Below, in pieces: positions 33,589-42,964 of a stretch of DNA of 61,179 nt. This DNA comes from Campylobacterales bacterium (GTDB lineage Bacteria > Campylobacterota > Campylobacteria > Campylobacterales > Nitratiruptoraceae), in assembly GCA_027082175.1 (NCBI GenBank), contig JALWIX010000032.1:1-61179 (forward strand), in the 5' to 3' direction. The notes beneath the pieces were generated by a model, which worked only from the letters and a program-made list of their open reading frames with translations, searched no databases and was not told where the DNA came from. Each line of letters begins with the position of its first letter. Within the stretch, counting starts at the first letter, position 1. A program made the translations under genes and the position numbers.

Positions 33589-34797
33589 TTACCCTACCGC
33601 TAAATTCATACTAAAAATAGGCAATAACATAGCGGTTACTATAAAGCCAATAATAATCCCCACTACCAATAAAAGAATAGGCTCAAGCAAAGACAAAAAA
33701 AGCTCTATTTTCGCACTGTTTTTTTCTTTAAAAAGTTCAGATAAGTTTTTAAATATCTCCGCAACTTCACTTGTTTCTTCCGCAAGAGCTATCGACTGAA
33801 CAAAAGATTTATCAAAAACAAACCCATTTTTTACCAAAGCGTTTGAAAACCTTTTTCCTTCCACCAACTCCTTAGAAGCATCCAAAAAAGCTCTTTTTAT
33901 CACTTCGTTTTGCAATGTTTCAGAAGAGAGTTTTGCAGAATGAACAAAATTAACTCCCGAATTCGTCAAAACTGACATTAGATATGAAAACTTTCCCAAA
34001 TTTGAAGCTATCGATATATCTTTAATGATCGGCAACTTTAAAATGAAAAGATGCAGCAGATATCTAAATCCATAAACTTTTTTCACCAAAAAAGAAAAAG
34101 AGAAAATCGATAAAATAAGAAGCAACGCTAAAATAATCCAGTTTTGAGTTAAAAATTCTCCTGCTGCAATAACTATTTTTGTAATTTTTGGAAGCTCTTG
34201 GTGTAACTGTAAAAAGATTGCCGAAATTTTAGGGATAACAAAACTCAACATAAAAGATACCATAAAGATAGCTACAATTATGATAAAAAAAGGATATACC
34301 AATGCTCTTTTTGTTTTATCCTCTATAGATTTTAGATTTTTTAAAAAATCGGCCATCTCTGAAATAACTTCCTGCAAAGTCCCGGTCTCTTCCGCGATTT
34401 TAACCGACTCTTTATAAAATTTCGGTATATCATAAACCTTTTGTTTATCAAGAGCTTGATAAAAACTTTTTCCTTCATCAATACTTTTTTGAAGTTGAAA
34501 AATAAAATCTAAAGTTTTGCCGTCATTAAATTGATTTTTTACAAGTTTTATCGCTTGTGCGATTGATATGCCGGATTTTAGATAGATTGACAAAGTTTTA
34601 GAAAAATCTATAAGTATGTTTTTAGGTATTTCTTTCTTAAAATTAAAAGATGGCAAAAACGGCTTTATCTCTTTTAACTCTTCATAAACAATAGAAGCCT
34701 CTTTTAACTTTCTTTTAGCCTCTTCTAACGTTGAGGCTTCAATATAGCCTGAAACTTTTCCGTTTTTTTTTGAAAATCCAGTATACTTATATCGCAT
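33589..34797 (-). CDS. gspF: Type II secretion inner-membrane platform protein GspF
   Basis: A 402-residue protein with two T2SSF cytoplasmic helical domains and three TM segments, the last near the C-terminus (LLLVVGIIIGFIVTAML). The N-terminus YKYTGFSKKNGKVSGYIEA is the standard start of GspF/PilC. Repeat motifs include KSGISIAQAIKLV and NSGVNFVHSAKLS, the two domain starts. It anchors the ATPase and pseudopilus assembly. It overlaps the end of gspE. The neighbouring secretin, GspC-like protein and pseudopilins favour type II secretion over type IV pili. Confidence 0.94.
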   Translation of the reverse strand: MRYKYTGFSKKNGKVSGYIEASTLEEAKRKLKEASIVYEELKEIKPFLPSFNFKKEIPKNILIDFSKTLSIYLKSGISIAQAIKLVKNQFNDGKTLDFIFQLQKSIDEGKSFYQALDKQKVYDIPKFYKESVKIAEETGTLQEVISEMADFLKNLKSIEDKTKRALVYPFFIIIVAIFMVSFMLSFVIPKISAIFLQLHQELPKITKIVIAAGEFLTQNWIILALLLILSIFSFSFLVKKVYGFRYLLHLFILKLPIIKDISIASNLGKFSYLMSVLTNSGVNFVHSAKLSSETLQNEVIKRAFLDASKELVEGKRFSNALVKNGFVFDKSFVQSIALAEETSEVAEIFKNLSELFKEKNSAKIELFLSLLEPILLLVVGIIIGFIVTAMLLPIFSMNLAVG

Positions 34798-36325
34798 CTT
34801 TTATCTCTTCAGCCAATCCTACTCTTATGGCTTCCGCCAAAGAGGTCTCCTGGTTTATAACTTTCTCTTTTAGATACTCAGGCAAAGTCTTATAGCCTCT
34901 TTTTTTCATATACTCTCTCAACTTGTTTTCGTTAGCTCCATTTTTGATAAGTTTTTTCGTCTCATCATCAAGCAAAAAGAGTTCGCCCACCGCGCTTCTA
35001 CCTATGTAACCGGTATAGTTGCATTTCGCACACCCTTTTGCTTTGTATATAACGCTCTCTTTAGGAATTGAAAATCTTTCTTTCAAATCACTCTCATCCA
35101 CCTCTTTGCAATGTGAGCAAAGTTTCCTAACAAGTCTTTGAGAAAGAACCCCAAGCAAAGAAGATGTTATTAAAAATTGCTCAACGCCCATATCCAAAAG
35201 CCTAGTAATTGCAGAAGCGGCATTATTGGTATGGAGAGTTGAAAGTAGTAGATGACCGGTAAGTGCCGCTTGAACTGCTATCTGAGCCGTCTCTTTATCT
35301 CTTATCTCCCCTACTAGTATCACATCAGGGTCTTGTCTTAAGATAGATCTTAGTCCCGACGCAAAGGTGAGTCCTACTTTTGGATTTACCTGAATCTGAT
35401 TTATATTTTCACTTTTATACTCTACCGGGTCTTCAATGGTTATTATATTCTTCTCCTCGGTTGCAACATTTTGTAAAAAAGCATGCAGTGTGGTAGATTT
35501 TCCGCTTCCCGTAGGGCCAGTTACAAGTATCATTCCATATGTATGAGAAAGCAGTTCTTTAAATTTTGTAGTGAGTTCTTCCTCAAATCCCAGCTCTTCT
35601 AATGATGGAATCTCTTCAGACTCCATCAAAATCCTCATAACCGCTCTCTCTCCATGATAAGTAGGCAAAATCGAAACCCTGACATCTAAAGTTTTTCCAG
35701 CGATTTTAACCTGCGTTCTTCCATCTTGAGGAATTCTTTTTTCAGATATATCCAAATTTGAAATGACTTTTATACGACTTATAACCAAAGAGACTATACG
35801 TTTATCAAGCTCAGAGTGTTTTAGTAAAATACCGTCTATTCTAAATCTAACAACTCCTCTATCTTCATGGCTCTCCACATGAATATCGCTTGCTCTCTTT
35901 TTTACGGCCTGATAAAAAAGCGCATTCACAAACTTTATAACAGGGGCGGACTCTTCACTAGTTAATATATCTTCGGAAATTTTTAAAAAATCGGAAAATT
36001 CCAGCTCTTCTTCTATAAACTCTTCGCTATCGCTCTCATTTAGTTCGGAACTAAAAACTTTGTCGCTTTTAAGCTCCAAAAATCTATGATAAAGCCTCTC
36101 AAACGAGTCTTTATCCAAAACCGCTATAGGTATCTTAACCGTAAGTTTTGAATAATAGTTGAGAGAATCCGTTATCGATTCGGGATCAATAACGGCATAA
36201 ACCTTTCCATCTATATTTGTAAAAAGAAGTCTGTTTTTGATAGCCAATTCTATATCTACGTCATCAAGAATTTCCGGATAAAGATCAAGCTCCTTAAATC
36301 TAGGCAATCTATCTATTAGATTCAT
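34787..36325 (-). CDS. gspE: Type II secretion ATPase GspE
   Basis: A 512-residue assembly ATPase. It has a GspE N-terminal domain, Walker A GPTGSGKST, the Asp box GERAVMRIL region, Walker B VILVGEIRDKETAQIA, and a His box region LLLSTLHTNNAASAI. A tetracysteine zinc motif is seen in CSHCKEVD and CAKCNYTG, typical of GspE. It powers pseudopilus extension at the inner membrane. It overlaps gspD upstream and gspF downstream, so the module is translationally coupled. Confidence 0.96.
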   Translation of the reverse strand: MNLIDRLPRFKELDLYPEILDDVDIELAIKNRLLFTNIDGKVYAVIDPESITDSLNYYSKLTVKIPIAVLDKDSFERLYHRFLELKSDKVFSSELNESDSEEFIEEELEFSDFLKISEDILTSEESAPVIKFVNALFYQAVKKRASDIHVESHEDRGVVRFRIDGILLKHSELDKRIVSLVISRIKVISNLDISEKRIPQDGRTQVKIAGKTLDVRVSILPTYHGERAVMRILMESEEIPSLEELGFEEELTTKFKELLSHTYGMILVTGPTGSGKSTTLHAFLQNVATEEKNIITIEDPVEYKSENINQIQVNPKVGLTFASGLRSILRQDPDVILVGEIRDKETAQIAVQAALTGHLLLSTLHTNNAASAITRLLDMGVEQFLITSSLLGVLSQRLVRKLCSHCKEVDESDLKERFSIPKESVIYKAKGCAKCNYTGYIGRSAVGELFLLDDETKKLIKNGANENKLREYMKKRGYKTLPEYLKEKVINQETSLAEAIRVGLAEEIKDAI

Positions 36326-38108
36326 TTTTTTTAGCCTTTATAAACTCTTTGGCAAATCTTTTCTCTAAAGCATCGAGTTTTCCAAGTAGAACTCTTAGTT
36401 TGTTAAGGTCTTCCGATTTTTTAACGATATAAGGAGTTAGTAGAATGACTAAAGTGGTCTTATCGTTAGATCTCTCCTCATATTTAAAAATATTTCCTAA
36501 AATCGGAATATCGCCTAAAAGCGGAACTTTTGAAGTTGTTATGTCTAGATTGTCTTTAACTAATCCCCCTATAATTATAGATTGACCGTTTTTAACTATT
36601 GTGGTTGTGTCCATCTCTCTTTTTGAGGTAATAGGAAGACCTATCTGACTTCCAGGCAAGATATCTTCGATAACTGTTTTAATATCTAAAGAGACTTTAT
36701 TATCAGAAGAGATTCTAGGTTTAATTTTAAGTGTCAAACCTATATCTTGTCGAGTATATACGTTTTTTGTGTAGTCCGTCGTATTCGCTCCAACAGTTCC
36801 TTGGGTTATTACAGATTCGGTTTGTCCTACATATATGGTAGATTCGGTATTATTTACGCAAAGTAACGATGGCTCCGAGAGCTTTTTTGCGGCCCCATTG
36901 GTTTCAAGAAGAGAAAGAGTCGCCCCTAAAGCAAGACCTTGTGTCAATGTTGGTTTTTCAATACCCAACTCGTTTAGATCAAAAGGTATAGCAGGTCCTC
37001 CAAGATTGGCGCTGAAGCTATAAAGTCCTGAACTATTAGCCACTCCTCCAAATATTCCGTATTTAGCTCCTATTTGCGAAGCTTTTTTACCGCTAATCTC
37101 CACAATTTTTGCTTTTACATAAACTTGCTGCCTATCGATATCTAATACGTCAATAACTTTTTTAAGCTCTTCAAACTCTTTTTGACTTGATAAAATTATT
37201 AATGTATTTGTAGGTTTGTCTATTGTGATTGAGGGTTTCGTCTCCTTTTTGTCGTACTTTTTTTTAGAAACCAAATCATTTAAAACTTTCTGTATCTCCT
37301 CGCAATCTGAGTTTTTAAGCTTAACTATATGGACTTTAGGTTTTACAATATCATCTTTTTTATCAAGCTCCTTTACATACTCCCTTAAAGCTTTTACTTC
37401 CGTAACATCCCCTATAATGATAATGGTGTTGGTTGCTTCATTGGAGATAATATCTAGTTGTTTAGATTTTGTATTCACTGGATATAAAGTAGAGGCGATT
37501 TTTACAAGTTTTGAATAGATACTAGAGACATTCGCATAGTTTAAAGGTATAAAAACAACCTCTTTTTTTACGTTTTTATCTAAAAAAGAGACTATCTTTT
37601 TTATCAAAACCAAATTTTTTGGAAAATCTGTTACTATGATAGTGTTTATATCTTTTACCAACGAAGCTTTTCCGTTACGGCTAAGCATTGGTGTAATAGA
37701 TGGGAAAATCTTTGTCGCGCTTACGTATTTGACGCCAATGATATCGGTTTGTATCTGCTCTAGGTCTGTTTTGCCAAAAAAGGGAGGAGCTTCTCTTATG
37801 GCATCTTTACTTTTTACTACCAACAGATATCCTTTTGGACTCTCAACAATAGTATAGCCTTTATTTTTAAGTACATTTAACAAAAGATCAAATACCTCAT
37901 CTTTTTTTATAGGCTTAACAGATATAAAATTTACATCTCCTCTTATAGACTCGGGAGAGAGTATATTTTTTCCGGTTATTTTAGCCACCATTTTTATAAA
38001 ATTATTGATACTTAGATTTTGAAAATTGAGCACAATCTCCTGCTCGCTTTTAGCCGCAAAAGAGAGATTTACAAACAAAATCAGTATCAAAATCTTAATA
38101 TATTTCAT
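36309..38108 (-). CDS. gspD: Type II secretion secretin GspD
   Basis: A 599-residue protein with a signal peptide (ILILILFVNLSFA), an N0 domain (FQNLSINNFIKMVAKITGKN), N1-N3 domains with repeated INTIIVTDFPKN/TNTIIIIGD/TNTLIILSS signatures, and a C-terminal secretin core with VPLLGDIPILGNIF near the end. It forms the outer-membrane channel. It is slightly shorter than classical GspD but complete. No GspS pilotin or lipobox was seen. It overlaps the GspC-like gene by 14 nt. Confidence 0.96.
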   Translation of the reverse strand: MKYIKILILILFVNLSFAAKSEQEIVLNFQNLSINNFIKMVAKITGKNILSPESIRGDVNFISVKPIKKDEVFDLLLNVLKNKGYTIVESPKGYLLVVKSKDAIREAPPFFGKTDLEQIQTDIIGVKYVSATKIFPSITPMLSRNGKASLVKDINTIIVTDFPKNLVLIKKIVSFLDKNVKKEVVFIPLNYANVSSIYSKLVKIASTLYPVNTKSKQLDIISNEATNTIIIIGDVTEVKALREYVKELDKKDDIVKPKVHIVKLKNSDCEEIQKVLNDLVSKKKYDKKETKPSITIDKPTNTLIILSSQKEFEELKKVIDVLDIDRQQVYVKAKIVEISGKKASQIGAKYGIFGGVANSSGLYSFSANLGGPAIPFDLNELGIEKPTLTQGLALGATLSLLETNGAAKKLSEPSLLCVNNTESTIYVGQTESVITQGTVGANTTDYTKNVYTRQDIGLTLKIKPRISSDNKVSLDIKTVIEDILPGSQIGLPITSKREMDTTTIVKNGQSIIIGGLVKDNLDITTSKVPLLGDIPILGNIFKYEERSNDKTTLVILLTPYIVKKSEDLNKLRVLLGKLDALEKRFAKEFIKAKKNESNR

Positions 38109-38904
38109 AATACAGTTCCTTCTCTTGATGATCTCTAAGCAGTGTTATAAATATATACTCTAGATTTTCAAAGTTTTCTAACAAGTCGTTAAAAAGACCG
38201 CTATCTTCAACACTTCTAGAGTTGATCTGCAATATCACATCCCCCTTCTTAAGTCCAAGTTTTTCTAAAACAGAACCTTTTTTTAAATATGTAATCTTAT
38301 ATCCAAAACCACTTTTTGTTTTAACCGGCATCAAGGCTATCTCTCTATAAAGCTTATCATATTTTTTTCTATAATTGCGCAACTCACTTTTTGATATCCT
38401 ATAATCACCATCTTTTTTCTTACGAAATTTAGGAGTTTTTAGAAAAATATCACCGTTTTTGAGTTCTTGAAGTTTTAAAATATATTTTTTTGAGCCCTTT
38501 TCAAATATTGCGCTTTGAGGCAGAATCTTTACAAGCTTAAATCCTTTATAGACATCTTTTAAAGATATAAAAACCTCTTTTTTGTTGTCTTCCACCACTA
38601 TAAAACCGCTATCCTCTTCTAAAAAAACGGCTTTTAATCTAAGAGTTTTTATCTCACTGAAATCTTCTTGCGGCAAATCCTCGTTTCTGTCTTTTTGGAC
38701 TTTTTGTTTTTGATTGCAAAGTTTTTCGGAAAGTCTTACGATAAAAAACTCTTGCTTAGGAGAATAGTCCACATACTCTACAATAGTCTTAGGCAGCAAA
38801 TATATAACTACTGAATTGATAAGATACGCCGCAACAAAAGAGAATAAAATTATTAAAAAAAACTCTTTTTTAAAATCTTTTTTCAAAAAGATACCCTTTT
38901 TCAT
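38095..38904 (-). CDS. GspC-like type II secretion protein with PDZ domain
   Basis: A 269-residue protein with one N-terminal TM helix (FFLIILFSFVAAYLINSVVI), a homology-region-like domain around residues 95-160 (LKAVFLEEDSGFIVVED), and a PDZ-like end (LKKGSVLEKLGLKKGDVILQ, then INSRSVEDSG). This is the GspC layout: it links the inner-membrane platform to the secretin N0 domain. It sits between the GspN-like gene and gspD. Sequence identity to known GspC seems low, so the call rests on architecture and position. Confidence 0.8.
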   Translation of the reverse strand: MKKGIFLKKDFKKEFFLIILFSFVAAYLINSVVIYLLPKTIVEYVDYSPKQEFFIVRLSEKLCNQKQKVQKDRNEDLPQEDFSEIKTLRLKAVFLEEDSGFIVVEDNKKEVFISLKDVYKGFKLVKILPQSAIFEKGSKKYILKLQELKNGDIFLKTPKFRKKKDGDYRISKSELRNYRKKYDKLYREIALMPVKTKSGFGYKITYLKKGSVLEKLGLKKGDVILQINSRSVEDSGLFNDLLENFENLEYIFITLLRDHQEKELYYEIY

Positions 38905-39373
38905 TTTTTTTGATGTTTTTGAAAATCTTTTTTACTTTATTAAAATCTTTTATATTGTTTAGATATAAGACGACATACCTTTTTTTAATATCTATTTCTC
39001 CCTCAATATCACAAATTGACATTTTTGCTTTTAAAACTACTTTTAATGGATTTAGCACGCTGTAAACCGCCTTAGCGCTATTTAAGGAGATAGTTTTATC
39101 TATTTTAAAAACAAAACCGTTCAAATCTACCCTATTGTAAAAAAAAGAGATAAAAAAAGTGGCGTTTTTAAGTTTTCCTATATCAAATCCGTTATTTAAT
39201 ATTTCACAATCTTCTACTTTTAAAGCAATAGGCGCTTTTTTAATCTTTTCTCCGTTGAAAAAGAGACCTTTTTCTTTTGCCAAATTTTCCATCGCAAACC
39301 ATATCTGCTCTTTAGGAAAAGTCAGCACAAAAAATAGATAAAAAAATAATATAAAAAGCAATGCTTTTCTCAT
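38870..39373 (-). CDS. GspN-like type II secretion protein (putative)
   Basis: ATG 39373 overlaps the preceding stop as ATGA and gives 167 residues (MRKALLFILFF); a longer start at 39400 is less likely. One N-terminal hydrophobic helix is followed by a periplasmic beta-rich domain with AMENLAKEKGLFF and a region of alternating hydrophobic strands, resembling GspN. The gene position between GspM-like and GspC-like proteins supports this. No catalytic residues are expected. Confidence is moderate because GspN is weakly conserved. Confidence 0.6.
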   Translation of the reverse strand: MRKALLFILFFYLFFVLTFPKEQIWFAMENLAKEKGLFFNGEKIKKAPIALKVEDCEILNNGFDIGKLKNATFFISFFYNRVDLNGFVFKIDKTISLNSAKAVYSVLNPLKVVLKAKMSICDIEGEIDIKKRYVVLYLNNIKDFNKVKKIFKNIKKNEKGYLFEKRF

Positions 39374-39762
39374 TTTGCAATCCCAATCTTTACAGAGCAC
39401 TTCTTTTGAGTGTTGTCTATTGTCAACTCTCTTATAATTACAAAAGAGTCTACCGTCTTTTGCAGAAGTCTATCTAACGTCCTAGGCTCTAGGTTTGAAA
39501 AATAGATCTCAACGTACTCATCTTTATCTTTAATAAAATCTGCCTTTTTTATTCGTTGAAGTTTTTTTATAAAACTATTTAGATATTTTTCATTTTCAAA
39601 TCTTTTTTTAAGGTAAACAATCTTTTTAACTTTTTTCTCTACCTCAAAATATCTTTTTTGAGCCATTTTTAACTCATCCTTAAATTTAAAGCTTTTAAAG
39701 CATAAAAACATTGCAAATAAAAAAAGAATAACAGAAACGCTAAATAAAAAATTTCTACTCAT
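39370..39762 (-). CDS. GspM-like type II secretion protein (putative)
   Basis: A 130-residue protein with an N-terminal TM helix (LFSVSVILFLFAMFLCF), a coiled-coil segment (about 30-65, Lys/Glu-rich) and a small ferredoxin-like domain. This is the GspM plan: a partner of GspL that helps position GspE. It overlaps the GspL-like gene by 8 nt and the next gene by 4 nt. Sequence similarity to known GspM was not testable here. Confidence 0.6.
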   Translation of the reverse strand: MSRNFLFSVSVILFLFAMFLCFKSFKFKDELKMAQKRYFEVEKKVKKIVYLKKRFENEKYLNSFIKKLQRIKKADFIKDKDEYVEIYFSNLEPRTLDRLLQKTVDSFVIIRELTIDNTQKKCSVKIGIAK

Positions 39763-40678
39763 ATCTCCACCATATTTTATGGATTTTCTTCTCTTTTTTA
39801 CTCTTTAATAATGGATACTCTTTTTTTATTTTTTCAACAATAGAATCAACACTCTTATCATCACTAGAAAACTCTAGCGCCACTTCATCTTTTTTGATCG
39901 AAATTTTTATAGGTTTTACGCCTTTTAAAGATAGTTTAGACAAATACTTTATAACCTTTTTTTGGACCATACTTTTTTTAAGCTTTTTATCCAATCTTTT
40001 TTCTATGCTTCTTAACTGTATCAACGTTGATGGCAAAGACTCATTTTTTAAAAGAGTCGACTCTTTATTTTCCAAACTTTTTATCTCTTTTTCGTATGAA
40101 TAGAGACGAATACCTTGCGCTAAACAAAAAAGCAAAAAAGAAACGGCTACCGCTCTTAAAATCTTTTCGTTAACAAAAAACTCTCTTTTCTTATTCAAAG
40201 TTATATAAAAATCGGAAAGTTTTACCTCATTTAAAACCTCATCTAAAGTTTTAGAACCTTGTGCGCAAATCTTAGGAATCTTTGTCCAGATATCCTCAAC
40301 TTTGGCCAAGGAGTAAAAATCGTCCAACTCAATACACTCATTGATATTTTCAAACTCCTTTTGTGCAAAATAGACTCTCTTTACGTTATCATCTATTAAA
40401 CCGCTTTTTTTTATCGCTACCTTGATTTCTTCTGGATCGTAAGCAATCGCAAAAAAGTCTCTTTTTTGTTTTAATATCTTAAATTCAAAATTGTTATGAG
40501 GAAGAGAACCTTCAAACAAAGAAGGAGCTATCTTTTTCGCACTTTTTATATTTTTAACGTCAAACTCTATCTTCTTTATCCAATAAAACTCGGGAGAGAG
40601 TATAAGAGCCGCTTTATCTTTGATATTTTTAAAATCTGACTCTTTTCTAAAAAAGAGCAATAGATACCTATTTTTCAA
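39755..40678 (-). CDS. GspL-like type II secretion protein (putative)
   Basis: The open frame runs to 40738, but that start overlaps the GspK-like gene by 71 nt. A TTG at 40678, followed by KNRYLLLFF, overlaps by only 11 nt and is a reasonable alternative; no strong Shine-Dalgarno decides it. The protein has a cytoplasmic part (about 170 residues), one TM helix (ILRAVAVSFLLFCLAQGIRL), a coiled coil and a periplasmic domain that resembles the GspM end. This is the GspL layout, which docks the ATPase GspE. Confidence 0.62.
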   Translation of the reverse strand: MKNRYLLLFFRKESDFKNIKDKAALILSPEFYWIKKIEFDVKNIKSAKKIAPSLFEGSLPHNNFEFKILKQKRDFFAIAYDPEEIKVAIKKSGLIDDNVKRVYFAQKEFENINECIELDDFYSLAKVEDIWTKIPKICAQGSKTLDEVLNEVKLSDFYITLNKKREFFVNEKILRAVAVSFLLFCLAQGIRLYSYEKEIKSLENKESTLLKNESLPSTLIQLRSIEKRLDKKLKKSMVQKKVIKYLSKLSLKGVKPIKISIKKDEVALEFSSDDKSVDSIVEKIKKEYPLLKSKKEKKIHKIWWRYE

Positions 40679-41543
40679 CTTGCGTGACTTTTTGTTTGAA
40701 AAGATTGTATCGGAGCCTAAAGTTCTCTTCAAAACCATCCTTTTTATAATATAACGAAGCTTCTATCAAATATGGCTCTTTTTTTGTATAATCTTTGATG
40801 TTTAAAACTTTTAAAATCTCTTTATATTTTAAATCTTTTTTTAGCTCTTCGCAATCAAAACTTCCATTTTCCACAGACAATCCTAAAAATCTTGCGTTTT
40901 GCGAAGAAAGCCGTTTACAATCGATAATACTTTTTATATCTTTATCAAAATATATAAGCTCTTTCCATTTAACTTTAAAAATGTTGCTATCTTGTAACGT
41001 CTTAAAATAATAATCTAAAATTTTATAAAAATGGCTGAAACTCTCAATAAAACCGTTTTTAAATCTTCTATTTTCCAAAACGATTTCACTGCCCGCAACT
41101 CTCTCTTCAATATCGGCGTCTATCGTATCTTCTAAAAGCGCGATAAAAAAATCCGCATCCTCCACCTCGTAAAAAGAGCATACTCTATAGATATAATCCT
41201 TTATATACTCTCTCTTTTTTTTATCCTTCAAAAGATTTAAATTTATCTTATCGCTAAGAGGTTTTAACGAAAAACCGAAGTTAAACTCACCATCTTTACT
41301 TGAAAGCAGAGGTGAAGAGACAAAAAGCATATCTAAATCTTCGCTTGAGTTTATATCTTTTAAACTGTTTCTTAAAATATACTCAAAATCTCTAATAAGT
41401 AGAGAGTTTTGTGATATTTTTTCATATATTTTAGAAAATGAAAGTGCTTTTTGACTCTCTTTATAAACTATAGCTATCAAAGAAGAGGCGACTGCAATAA
41501 AAATCAAAACTATAAAGAGCGCAATAGATTTTTTCATTGTCAT
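40668..41543 (-). CDS. GspK-like minor pseudopilin (putative)
   Basis: The frame is open from 41579; ATGs at 41543 and 41537 give a sensible N-terminus (MTMKKSIALFIVLIFIAVASS), a hydrophobic helix without the usual long leader. The rest has GspK features: an acidic helical domain with FFIALLEDTIDADIEERV (an acidic motif typical of GspK) and LSIEN-like segments in the second half. GspK caps the pseudopilus tip with GspI and GspJ. It is the first gene of the minus operon, divergent from gspG with about 66 bp between. Confidence 0.7.
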   Translation of the reverse strand: MTMKKSIALFIVLIFIAVASSLIAIVYKESQKALSFSKIYEKISQNSLLIRDFEYILRNSLKDINSSEDLDMLFVSSPLLSSKDGEFNFGFSLKPLSDKINLNLLKDKKKREYIKDYIYRVCSFYEVEDADFFIALLEDTIDADIEERVAGSEIVLENRRFKNGFIESFSHFYKILDYYFKTLQDSNIFKVKWKELIYFDKDIKSIIDCKRLSSQNARFLGLSVENGSFDCEELKKDLKYKEILKVLNIKDYTKKEPYLIEASLYYKKDGFEENFRLRYNLFKQKVTQVEK

Positions 41544-41609
41544 TAAAGTTTCATTCCAGTAAAATTTTGTAAATATCATAATAAAATAATTATTAAATAA
41601 AGGTATAAG

Positions 41610-42029
41610 ATGAGAAAAGGTTTTACACTTATAGAAATTATGATCGTTATAATCATTTTAGGTTTTTTAGCCGCTTTGGTTATGCCCAATCTTATAGGTC
41701 AAAGTGAAGAAGCCAAAAAGAAAATCGTCTGCATACAAATGAAAACTATCAGCGACGCGCTAAAAAGTTTCAAACTTAAATATGGAAAATACCCTTCAAC
41801 GGAAGAAGGCCTTAAAGCTTTAGTAAAAAATCCCGATCCTCAAAAATATAAAGACTATCCTAAAAACGGTTTTTTAGACAGTAAAAATCCTCCTAAAGAT
41901 CCTTGGAACAATGATTATATATATCTCAATGAAGAGGGCGAAATAAACATCATCTCTTTAGGAGCAGACGGCAAAGAGGGAGGAAGCGGCGAAAATGCCG
42001 ATATCAGCTTAGAGAGCTGCCAAAAATAG
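41610..42029 (+). CDS. gspG: Major pseudopilin GspG
   Basis: A 139-residue protein with a short leader and the prepilin-peptidase site at KG|FTLIE, then the hydrophobic helix IMIVIIILGFLAALVMPNL. The GspG C-terminal motifs are clear: GKYPSTEEGLKAL, PPKDPWNNDYIY and ISLGADGKEGGSGENADI, the calcium-binding loop region. It builds the pseudopilus shaft. AAAGG precedes the ATG. It is the first gene of the plus-strand operon. No prepilin peptidase gene lies in this window, so processing needs one elsewhere. Confidence 0.96.
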   Translation: MRKGFTLIEIMIVIIILGFLAALVMPNLIGQSEEAKKKIVCIQMKTISDALKSFKLKYGKYPSTEEGLKALVKNPDPQKYKDYPKNGFLDSKNPPKDPWNNDYIYLNEEGEINIISLGADGKEGGSGENADISLESCQK

Positions 42030-42033
42030 TTTA

Positions 42034-42573
42034 ATGAAACACTCTTTTACTCTTGTCGAACTTATTTTAGTAGTTTTAATAATGGGTTTGATATACTCTC
42101 TTGCCATTGGGCGCTTTTATTCAAAAGAGAATCTAAAAATTGACAATATAGCAAATCTTAAAGAGTCTCTTCTCCTTTTTAAAGAGAAAGAGGAGGATAA
42201 AATAACTTTTGTTATTTACGATAACTGTAATAAAAACGCAGTTTTAATTAACGATACGCTAACTTATGAAAATATCGATTTTGATTCTTTTGATGAGTTG
42301 GTAATTTACGATTTAGATACCTATTTAAACCCTAAAATAATAGATTATCCAAATATTTTCCTAAAAGGAAAATCTTACGATGTCTGCTTTAAATTTACAA
42401 TCTATCCAAACGGCTCAAACGATAGCTATATTGTAAAAAAAGACAACAAATATTACGTTTTCAAATCATATTTTGAAGAGTTAAAAATAGTAAAAACATT
42501 AGATAAAGCCATCGAAACATTTTTAGATAAAAATTTGTTGCCTAGGCCGGGAACATATTATGAAAATGAGTAA
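42034..42573 (+). CDS. Pseudopilin-like protein (GspH-type position)
   Basis: A 179-residue protein with a class III signal HSFTLVELILVVLIMGLIYSL, where F+1 and E+5 are conserved. The rest is acidic and lysine-rich, with two isolated cysteines (DNCNKN and DVCFKF). It lies 5 nt after gspG, and its end overlaps the next pseudopilin by 14 nt. The position fits GspH, but the C-terminal domain is not clearly GspH-like. Confidence 0.68.
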   Translation: MKHSFTLVELILVVLIMGLIYSLAIGRFYSKENLKIDNIANLKESLLLFKEKEEDKITFVIYDNCNKNAVLINDTLTYENIDFDSFDELVIYDLDTYLNPKIIDYPNIFLKGKSYDVCFKFTIYPNGSNDSYIVKKDNKYYVFKSYFEELKIVKTLDKAIETFLDKNLLPRPGTYYENE

Positions 42574-42964
42574 CTCTTTTACATTTATCGAAATTTTGAT
42601 ATCAGTAACACTTTTATCTATCGTAGGAACCGCACTTTTAAACTTAAGCGGCTCCGACAAAAGGCTGATAGAGTTTTCAAAAATGAAAAAAAATTCAGCT
42701 ATGCTCTCCACTTACGTATATAGCAGATACGATTCAAAATTAAAAAACAAAAATATTCGACTATATTCATTAATTAAACAAGAATATATCGTTGAAAATG
42801 AAGAAATTAAAAATTTTTTGAAAAATAAAAAAGCTCGAATTATCTCTAAAGAAGACAATAAATTTACAATAGACGAAAACTCAAATGTTGGAGTTTTATT
42901 TTTTAAGATTGAAACAGATATAGATGGATTCAAAAACTCTGCTTTCAAAATAGAGCAATTATGA
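42560..42964 (+). CDS. Pseudopilin-like protein (GspI-type position)
   Basis: A 134-residue protein with the type IV-pilin-like N-terminus NSFTFIEILISVTLLSIVG, with conserved glutamate at +5. The short C-terminal domain is lysine- and asparagine-rich, with no recognised motif. It overlaps both neighbours (14 nt before, 4 nt after). It probably forms the tip complex with the GspJ- and GspK-like proteins. Confidence 0.68.
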   Translation: MKMSNSFTFIEILISVTLLSIVGTALLNLSGSDKRLIEFSKMKKNSAMLSTYVYSRYDSKLKNKNIRLYSLIKQEYIVENEEIKNFLKNKKARIISKEDNKFTIDENSNVGVLFFKIETDIDGFKNSAFKIEQL